NCBI GenBank assembly: GCA_009663005.1
Contig: CM018906.1
Location: 15,001 to 30,000, forward strand
Source of the DNA: Actinidia chinensis
Lineage: Eukaryota; Streptophyta; Magnoliopsida; Ericales; Actinidiaceae
DNA: 15,000 bases
Direction of reading: 5' to 3'
This document shows, piece after piece, positions 8,176-15,000 of this stretch. The position numbers were made by a program, and so were the translations under genes. Every line of letters begins with the position of its first letter. Positions within the stretch are counted from its first letter, which is position 1. Below the pieces are notes generated by a model. The model was not told the DNA's origin. It was given only the letters and a program-made list of their open reading frames with translations, and did not search any database.

Positions 8176-8579
8176 AATCACGATTAGATACAAAATTAAA
8201 TGGGCTATAACAGCATGAAACAACCCATTTTAATACATCTGAGACACTTCTTTCCTTTCTCGTCCTCTGTAATTCTTTCATATATTGTATGTAGTGTTTG
8301 ATAATTGAGTGTTGCTCTTTTACTTCTTTTTCTTGCATATTGCCATTTTCTATCGTTTTTCAAGTTCTTCTGTGATGTGTTACTGTGCAGCGATGAAAAC
8401 AAAATTACAAAAAATGGCTTTATTTTTCGGAAATTAGTTTATTTGTTGGGCGTGAGTGTGAGTTCGCCTAGGCCCAAACGGGTTGGACCGCACGTCTCCT
8501 TAGGGCCTCTCTCTGGTGGTGATCCAATCAGGGAAGGAAAACCCACGTGCTAATTAGTGACTGCATTATTGAACCAAAT
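8176..8579. other. Intergenic stretch, nothing firm
   Basis: No gene is supported. A G-box core CACGTG (8544-8549) and a GGCCCAAAC word (about 8471-8479) stand out, but no coding sequence follows them before the next transposon. Confidence 0.4.
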
Positions 8580-8588
8580 AAAAAACTT

Positions 8589-9343
8589 GGGTGAATTTTA
8601 CTGACATTCCTGAAGTTTCTGACAAATACAGATACCTCATGTATAATTTAAAAAAAGAAAATGATTTTTACACTCTAAAAATGATTTATACACTCCTATT
8701 TTGGAGTGTAGAAATAAATTTTCTTTTAAAAATTGCATTGATCTTTTTTATATTAGAAATTATTGTTAAGATTCTCTCTAAAGACATTTTTTGTGCAAGA
8801 ATGACAAGATTGCCTTTATGTTTAGGGAATTTAAAGTTTCTTCTCAATACAATAATTAAAATAAATAAACACTATCTTTTTTTAAAAAAAAAATTGATAG
8901 TAAAATTTATTTTTTAAGTATATTTAGATTAATAACACTTAAAAAGTAAAATATTTGAATTAATTTTAAAATAAATATTATTTTTTTAAAATTTTATTTT
9001 TTAAGTATATTTTGATTATGAGTACTTAAAAAGTAAATTATTTAGCTCAATTATTTTTTTAAAAGTTACTTACTTATTGATAAAAAATAAAAAATAGAGT
9101 AGTTTTCAAATAAATGGTATTTTGAGAAAAATAAAATATTTATTTTATATTAATTGGTGTATTGAGAAAAAAATTAAAAATCTTAAATATAAGGGTAATC
9201 TTATTATTTTTGGACAAAAATTAGCTTCATGAAAGAATTTTGACAATAATTTCAAAAGTAAAAAATATAATATAATTTTTAAAAATACAGAAAAGGTGGT
9301 TATATTTTTTATAAACCTCAGGGGAGATAAGTGAAATTTACCC
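8589..9343. mobile_element. Non-autonomous Mutator-like element with long inverted arms
   Basis: The left end GGGTGAATTTTACTGACATT and the right end (opposite strand) GGGTAAATTTCACTTATCTC are inverted copies. A perfect 9-bp direct repeat AAAAAACTT flanks both sides (8580-8588 and 9344-9352), the hallmark length for Mutator-like elements. The arms are long: about 8589-8850 pairs with about 9143-9343, as seen from matching fragments around ATGACAAGATTGCC at left and AATAAGATTACCC (opposite strand) at right. The centre carries a direct repeat around TTTTTTAAGTATATTT (about 8910 and 8998). A perfect small palindrome, ACACTCC...GGAGTGT, lies at about 8691-8711. The element is 755 bp, very AT-rich, and encodes no transposase; the open frames in it are by-products. 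Confidence 0.88.
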
Positions 9344-9378
9344 AAAAAACTTTTATACCAATTCACATATAACCCCAG

Positions 9379-9380
<2 letters not shown>

Positions 9381-9416
<36 letters not shown>
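9381..9416. repeat. (TC)18 microsatellite
   Basis: Thirty-six bases of perfect TC repeat start 28 bases past the Mutator-like element's target duplication. Confidence 0.97.
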
Positions 9417-9418
<2 letters not shown>

Positions 9419-12016
9419 GTATAACGTGACCTCCCGGTGTCGGTGGTGGCCCCACTTCCTATAGTGTGTAATTATAATGTCTAGTTTGATTTATGCTTTC
9501 CATATATCTCATACGTATTTGTGGTTTTGGACATTTTTTTGACAACACGTTCCCTGTGTCTGCGTGTTATATTTTTATTATACTAGATTTTAAAGATCTA
9601 TGTGAGCCCAGCGTTTATTGCTGCTTGTAATTTTTATACTTCTGATAACATGTAGAAATAAGGGTATGAATTTCTTTAAAACTTCACGTGCAGAAACTTA
9701 GAATTCTTTGTCTAGGGAGCTACGTCGGATTGTATGGCGACATAATTTTTATTTTTTGCTTATGAACTCAAAATAACTTAAAACAGATCATAGAGGTTGG
9801 CTTATTTAATATTTTTTATTACAATAAACACGAATAGAAGGGTTAACATTTTGAATCATGATGCTAATGAATGCTATCCAGTTATGATAAATTCATAATT
9901 TTGATTTTTACTATCTCCAAATAAACCTTTCTTGAATCCATCCCTGTGATTCTATTACCCACCTAATCATGCCAAGTAGTCACCCAATATTTGACCATTC
10001 TAAGCACATAAATAGTTTGTGGCGGTTACGTACCGAATTGACAATAATAGGGTAAAGAAAATTGAAATGGCATGGACGGACGGGCTTGTATGTTTTGCAA
10101 TGACCTATTTTTTCTGCCGGCCGCATCCCCTACCCAATGCCTATGTTTGTTTGTTATGCTTTCCACACATTCTTACTCTCAAGTACGTCTTCCCTTCCCA
10201 GCTCTTCCATGCAAGAATGAGAAAAGTTACATACATGTTCCGCATTCAATTCATAAAATTTGCTTATTTCTTGTTTTTTTTTTGTTTTTTTTTTCTCTAA
10301 AGAAGTTACGAATGTTAATGAATAGCTGACCATGACCATCCATATTATTAAAATAGAATAGATTGATTATTTATTTTTTTAATACGTTCCTAGACATGAA
10401 CCAAGAATTGAAGCTCTTTAATAAGTATATGTAACTTGACTAGTAAGAAATGTGATTTGAACTCAAGTTTCATGGTCTATTTTGACGATGATTGGCCATC
10501 CCATCCATCTATGTAAAATGCTTAAGCATACGGAATCTTCCGATATAATAATAAACATCATGCTAAAAAGAACAGAAAGAAATATATGATAAAGAGAGAA
10601 AAGTACAATGGAAACTTAGTTGACTGGACTTCCTTCCACTATCTATGCTGACACAGAGCCTAGTAGCCTCGCGGCTTTTCTTCAGCTATTCGTGTGTTTT
10701 AATTTTAGATTTCATTAAAAATGCGAAAGAAAAGAAAAAAAAAAAAAAGACAAGAAAATAAAGTGCATTATTAGAAAATTTATTTTTCTCTCTCTTTTCT
10801 TTTTGGTCCGAATGAGAAAATAAGAAAGAGAATAAAAATGTATTTTCCAGGCTGTTAAAATTATGTATAAAAAGCATTCATTGTTTTATAATTTACATAT
10901 TCGTTTCTTTCCATCCCATGTCCAAACATAACGTTAAGAATCACTGGGAAAAGAATATGCTGTTCTCATTAGACCCATTGTGCGGTTTATAAAAAACTCT
11001 TCTCTTGGTGGCCCTTCTTCCACTTACTTCCAAATGAATAGAATACCAGACACATCCTATGAATGACTAGGGAAGGCTTAATCCAACCTTGTAGAATGAA
11101 GAATACGATTGTTTTTCTAAGATTCTTCATGGGAGGAAGATGGTTTCAGGGGCTGGATTGGCTATAAAAACCGTAAACACCAAATTAATATAAAATTTTA
11201 ACATCCGTTGGGTTGAGTTCGTATCACTTGAACAGCAAAATGGCTTTGCTTTCAAGCATCTAATTGTAATTAGAAAGTAATATTGAATATTTATTGTGAA
11301 ATTGAATCTGATCCATGTGCTTTACAAGTCACTTTTGATGCGCAAATAGACGATCATGGATTAGGAAACAATAAAACAAAGTAATTCATCAGAAAAAAAA
11401 AGACACTCTGCATCTATCGTGGTCTTTTTTTTATTTATTGGGATTAGGATTGGGATTGGAGTGTAAAAAACAAAATGACTCTTGGGGAAATTTGAATCAA
11501 CCACACGATCTACTCTTCCATATTGACAAGGCTGCATTTTAGTGGCTCACTTTTGCCAATCATTGAATAGAATCATTTCAATGACACAATCCATAGACAG
11601 AGAAAAAGATAAACACCCACTAGATCCATGATCATGAGAAACAGGAATCATAAAGTAAAAAATCAACAGAGGCAAGAGAACATTTCCACATCAGGGAAAG
11701 AAGGAAGGTTTTTTCCTACCAAAGGAAAGTTCAATTCCAAAAAAAAATCAAAAAATCAAATCCAATGTTTTTGTTTTTGTTTTTTGTAGATAAAGGTCGT
11801 GGTGAAAAGTTAACAAATATCACTTAAAAGTTAACCACTTCCAAGTCCCTCCAAACATATGTGAGAGTTTGTGGAGGAGAAGCGCTCCTTGGGAATTAGG
11901 TTGAGAAGGACCCTATCATGGAGAAACATAACAATAAGGGACATAAAAAAGGAAAATCAGTTCATGAATCACTCCCACCGATCCCATGATCCAAACATTG
12001 GTTTCTTTAACAAGTA
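9417..12016. other. Intergenic stretch of about 2.6 kb, no gene recognised
   Basis: Only short open frames occur and none has a recognisable domain. Homopolymer-rich tracts are present: T runs around 10268-10292 and an A run around 10736-10748. The part at 10690-10940 has the A/T-rich, purine/pyrimidine-skewed look of an old MITE, but no ends could be matched. No RNA gene was seen. Confidence 0.45.
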
Positions 12017-12021
12017 ATCTT

Positions 12022-12695
12022 TGTTGTGATCAGAACCAAAACAAAAACCACACACTCTCACACACACAGACACGGATATTTACAAGGTTCGGCAAATTTG
12101 CCTACTTTATCGAGTGGTAGTAATTTCATTATTTGAATTTTTTCACTAAACCTGTTGATTCAAGTGAATACCAGGCAAAAAAGTATCAAAAGTTCGTTAA
12201 TTCGTAAGAATACCGAACAATTGGGGTAAATAACGCAAACTTGCACGTAAACTATATTAATCTCTCCAAAAACTGCTGAAAATATCACAAACAAGAGTAT
12301 AAATATGCTGCTTGAAATCCTAGGGCCCGGGACAAACCGAGTTAAAAGAAAAAGTTACAAAAAATAAGCCCAAACACTAAATGGGCCAAAAATCATACTT
12401 AAAAACGTTTTTTTGCATTTTCTTGGGCTGGAAAACAAAATCATAAATTTTTGGGTCTTCACCTCGTTGCTAGCTTTTCAAAAATATATTATAATAGAAA
12501 AACGGAATTACACAGCAAAAGTTACAGCCGATTAAAGTTTATTGACCACGCAGGCATAATAATGCCCTCGGATCTCCAATTAATCTTCTGCTTTGCTATC
12601 CGCATCAGGAGCTCAAAAGCTCCAGTGAAAGGGAGTACCACTTCTTAAGAGAGAACAACCCTTGAAAACAAAAGGGTTTAATTGAGCCAACCTCT
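12022..12695 (-). repeat. Left (3') LTR
   Basis: It shares its left end with the right LTR (TGTTGTGATCAGAACC, then the ACACAC-rich stretch and ATTTACAAGGTTCGG, matching TGTTATCCCCAGAACC and ATTTACGAGGTTCGA). It also shares a segment around GAATTACACAG and the right end (GGGAGTACCACTT, ACAACCCTT, TTTAATTGAGCCAA). The middle does not align clearly and this copy is about 220 bases longer. Its inner border is worn (CCTCTGCC where CAACA is expected), so the end is approximate. Confidence 0.75.
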
Positions 12696-12833
12696 GCCTT
12701 AGTGAAAACTTCTCCCAATTGGAGTAACGCTGCTACCAATACACCTTTCGACGCCAGATATTAGTCAAGTTCAAGCTGTAAAAATTTGACCCAACCACAA
12801 TCTTCTCGACAATTATAAAGCTCCACCTTACCG

Positions 12834-13198
12834 AGATCTATGACTGAGAGTCATCTCATAGATGTTGGTGTCAAATATGCGATCCTTACTCGAAAAGCCT
12901 CTTGTAATACTGTAGCTAAATATGAGATCCCTATTCTCATATCCTTCTCACATGTGAGATCCCTACTTAGAAAGCCTTCTTCATAAATGATATAGTCAGA
13001 TATAAGATTCCTATTCCGAAAGCATTTCTATAAATGCTAGTAGCCAAATAATGAGATCCCCATTATGAGAGAATTCTCACACATGAGATCCCTACTCAGA
13101 AAGTTTTCTCATAAATACTAGTAGCCAAATAATGAGATTCTCATTCTGAGAGTCTTCTCACACATGAGATCTCTACTTAGAAAATCTTTTCACATATG
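12834..13198. repeat. Composite minisatellite with alternating 49- and 32-bp units
   Basis: About nine units start with GAGATCC or a variant, at 12834, 12879, 12924, 12956, 13004, 13053, 13085, 13134 and 13166. Unit lengths are 45, 45, 32, 48, 49, 32, 49, 32 and a partial one. Long units contain CTAGTAGCCAAATAAT; short units end TTCTCACACAT. In the right half, long and short alternate, giving an 81-bp higher-order period. The array is inside the LTR element and non-coding. Confidence 0.9.
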
Positions 13199-13380
13199 GC
13201 GGATATTTTCAATATTCTTTACCACCTCCGCCCAATGTGGGGGTGAACCACCATATTGACTGTTATGCCATATTCCCCTCTTTTGGAGTACCAGAATAAA
13301 CTCTACCAAAACTGATATAGGGTCAAAATACACAAATTCGTATCTTGCGGATAGAATCGGAATGCAAGAAAACCTTGGGG

Positions 13381-13555
13381 GTACTAAACAAAAATTTTCA
13401 TAAAATCTAGAGACTAAATTATAATTATCAAAACTTTAGAGCCCAACTGTAATTTTCATAAATTTAATGGACCAAACTATAATTTTCTCAAAAGTCAGGG
13501 ACTGAAAAATAAGATTTTTAAACTTCATGGACTGATTTATAATTTTCCCAAACTA
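13381..13555. repeat. Six tandem 29-30-bp repeats
   Basis: Units start at 13381, 13410, 13439, 13469, 13499 and 13529. Each has the form GGACYAAAYTATAATTTT followed by about 12 variable bases. The divergence between units is high, so the array is old. Similar ACTAAATTATAATTTT repeats occur in other plant LTR elements. Confidence 0.85.
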
Positions 13556-13637
13556 AGAAATATTCCTTGAATATTCCGTTTGCTGACTAGGCGCTAACGT
13601 TATGTTGATGGAGTGTGTTTACTATGAGGTGCGTGGA

Positions 13638-13726
13638 CACGTGTGGCACATGACGCGAGTGAACTTACTCGTCAGCAACCTTTGGCGTCACGTGAATCTC
13701 ACGCACCTAAACTCAGGTTGCACGTG
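13638..13726. promoter_or_regulatory. Cluster of three G-boxes (CACGTG)
   Basis: Perfect CACGTG palindromes lie at 13638-13643, 13689-13694 and 13721-13726, in a locally GC-rich segment with several CGTG and TGACG words. In plants, G-boxes bind bZIP and bHLH factors, for example in ABA and light responses. Here they lie in the leader just inside the 5' LTR of the retrotransposon, downstream of its presumed promoter. Confidence 0.55.
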
Positions 13727-13851
13727 AGGGCGCGTGTGTGATCGGTTTGGTTGGAAGTTTGATTAAGAAGATTCGTATCCTCGAGATGAGCACGATGATG
13801 TTCTCAAAAAGTTTTTAGAACACAAATGAAGAAAACCTAAACTTTGTTTGA

Positions 13852-13863
13852 GCTCTGATACTA
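13852..13863 (-). other. Primer binding site, initiator tRNA-Met type
   Basis: The minus strand reads TAGTATCAGAGC, one mismatch from the TGGTATCAGAGC primer site found in many plant copia elements. It starts two bases inside the right LTR, which fixes the element's orientation. Confidence 0.75.
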
Positions 13864-13865
13864 AT

Positions 13866-14320
13866 TGTTATCCCCAGAACCAAACTAAAAAACACACAAT
13901 CTCGCACACAGAGACACATATATTTACGAGGTTCGATAAATTTGTTTGCGTTCTTGGGTGGCAGCGATTTCACTATTTGTGAGAAAGAAAAATTACAAAT
14001 TTATAGTTTCTCTCTCTCAAGTTCTCTGATTATCTCTTTTCTTCCCTCACCTACCTATTGGTTGTCTGGGGATGGTAAAACAGCTACCATCACACTCTTT
14101 CTACCTCCCTCTACATCTCTTCTCTTCTCTTCTTTTTTAACCTTTGCACAGCCATATGAGTTGTATATATAGGCATAGAATTACACAGATTTTTGAGAGC
14201 CATTAACTCAGAAATTAAGGGTTCCTTGGGAGCCCAAAAGCTCTATTGGGAGGGAGTACCACTTTTTGAAAGAGTGCAACCCTTAAAACTAAAAGGTTTT
14301 AATTGAGCCAATTTTCAACA
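13866..14320 (-). repeat. Right (5') LTR, 455 bp
   Basis: The LTR runs from TGTTATCC to TTTCAACA on the plus strand, so on its own strand it begins TGTTGAAAATTGG and ends GGATAACA. A TATATATA box lies at 14164-14171, about 150 bases from the start of the LTR as transcribed. Downstream of it on the minus strand, the strand is purine-rich (CT-rich on plus, about 14010-14140). It borders the ATCTT duplication at 14321. Confidence 0.85.
14164..14171 (-). promoter_or_regulatory. TATA box of the 5' LTR promoter
   Basis: TATATATA sits in the 5' LTR with the correct orientation and spacing for a U3/R promoter. The left LTR has a TATTTATA word at the comparable place (about 12297-12305). Promoter activity is inferred. 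Confidence 0.45.
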
Positions 14321-14325
14321 ATCTT

Positions 14326-15000
14326 CTCATTTCAATATTCAGAAGTTGAATGGGTTTAGAATTTTGCGACACCATAACTATTTTTTCATATTTGCTATGT
14401 TTCTAATTTTTTTGTTACACATAAGGGTGTTTGCGAATAGAATCCATATTCCTTATAAAACAGGCAATTCTCAGGCCTAGGTCATGAGAGATTGATTGAG
14501 AAAAATAATTTTATTCGATCAAGCATATTCAAACACACAATCTTCTAATGAAAGTTATAGCCAACTACGATTTCTCATTCTTTATAAAATTAGGAATTTC
14601 TAGCATCACCCATGATACTATTATTTTTATAGGAAATATGTATTATTTCAGTAAGCTATATATCATATTGCAATAATGCATTAAGTAATAGTATATATTT
14701 AATAAATAAAACATAATTTGGAGGCTTCCTATAGTGGATATAGGTCAGTTTGAAATTGGGAGCTGCATTGTTTGTGCCTATTCTTACCAATATAGAAACT
14801 CTTATTTTTAAATGATTAGTATTATTATATTGATTACTTTGGCTTGCCTTATTTTAATCTTCTGATTATTTTAGCATAAGAAAAAGTCCATTCTCTGTCA
14901 GCAACTTCTTACTTCCACAGTTAAATGTTGCAGAAGCACCGAACACCGAGATTCAAGCACAACCATAACCACAACCAATGGAAGTACGATAAAAAAATAA
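14326..15000. other. Right flank, no gene recognised
   Basis: This is AT-rich sequence with no known motif. Near the end, a pyrimidine-rich tract ending CTTCCACAG (about 14911-14919) is followed by a short frame, VAEAPNTEIQAQP, then a stop. It could be the edge of a gene continuing past the window, or chance. Confidence 0.35.

Larger units (their letters stand above)
12022..14320 (-). mobile_element. Non-autonomous LTR retrotransposon (copia-like signals), minus orientation
   Basis: Two direct repeats (about 12022-12695 and 13866-14320) bracket an interior of about 1.17 kb. A perfect 5-bp target duplication ATCTT flanks the whole (12017-12021 and 14321-14325). The right LTR runs TGTTA...CAACA on the plus strand. 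Directly inside it, the minus strand has a sequence resembling the initiator tRNA-Met primer site, so the right LTR is the 5' LTR and the element reads leftward. The interior has no gag, protease, integrase or reverse-transcriptase sequence, only two minisatellites and a cluster of G-boxes. The element must have been moved by proteins from elsewhere. The TG...CA ends, 5-bp duplication and primer type suggest copia, but without coding sequence the superfamily is inferred. Confidence 0.85.

Noticed and set aside
8591..8917. A 108-codon plus-strand frame with hydrophobic, membrane-like stretches
   Set aside because: It lies wholly in the AT-rich arm of the Mutator-like element. The phenylalanine/isoleucine/leucine-rich translation is what AT-rich DNA gives. 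A similar frame on the minus strand at 9145-9366 is only the other arm.
10686..10940. A/T-rich, purine/pyrimidine-skewed block that looks like a MITE
   Set aside because: No inverted ends or target duplication could be matched.
12834..13198. Spaced repeats that might suggest a CRISPR-like array
   Set aside because: Units are contiguous and imperfect with no unique spacers, in a plant LTR element. It is a minisatellite.
14890..15000. Possible acceptor and short exon at the right edge
   Set aside because: The frame is only about 15 codons before a stop and matches nothing I recognise.

Overview
This window looks like nuclear DNA of a flowering plant, probably a eudicot. It is AT-rich and gene-poor, with a spliced nuclear gene of plant type and many plant transposon remnants. 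The species cannot be told from the sequence.

The only gene I can assemble as intact is on the minus strand: the epsilon subunit of mitochondrial ATP synthase (F1 sector), 70 residues. Exon 1 (5403-5586) encodes the first 61 residues plus one base. A 29-base last exon (1828-1856) finishes the protein (TIRSDTPEE, stop). They are separated by an intron of about 3.55 kb. The join keeps frame, both splice borders are GT/AG, and an AATAAA signal lies 75 bases past the stop.

Left of it (about 60-1100) lie a decayed LINE reverse-transcriptase fragment on the plus strand and a minus-strand pseudogene of the spliceosomal protein Sm-E, with a frameshift and no recognisable last part.

The long intron holds a diverged tandem duplication of about 1 kb. 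The duplication carries a decayed copy of the exon 1 end with its splice donor. The intron also contains a MITE, a short perfect 27-bp duplication with a C14 run, and a plus-strand fragment that faintly resembles the tail of FRIGIDA-like proteins. Immediately upstream of the start codon are a hAT-like element (5657-6084) and a Tourist-type MITE (6112-6247), which push a telo-box to about 700 bp from the ATG.

The right half is intergenic. It contains a small hAT-like MITE (7986-8167), a 755-bp Mutator-like element with a perfect 9-bp target duplication (8589-9343), a (TC)18 microsatellite, about 2.6 kb with nothing I can name, and a 2.3-kb non-autonomous LTR retrotransposon (12022-14320). The LTR element has a perfect 5-bp target duplication, a tRNA-Met-type primer site, two internal minisatellites and three G-boxes. 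The last 0.7 kb shows nothing firm.

I found no sign of a novel multi-gene system. The notable content is how transposons and duplication have reshaped one small housekeeping gene.
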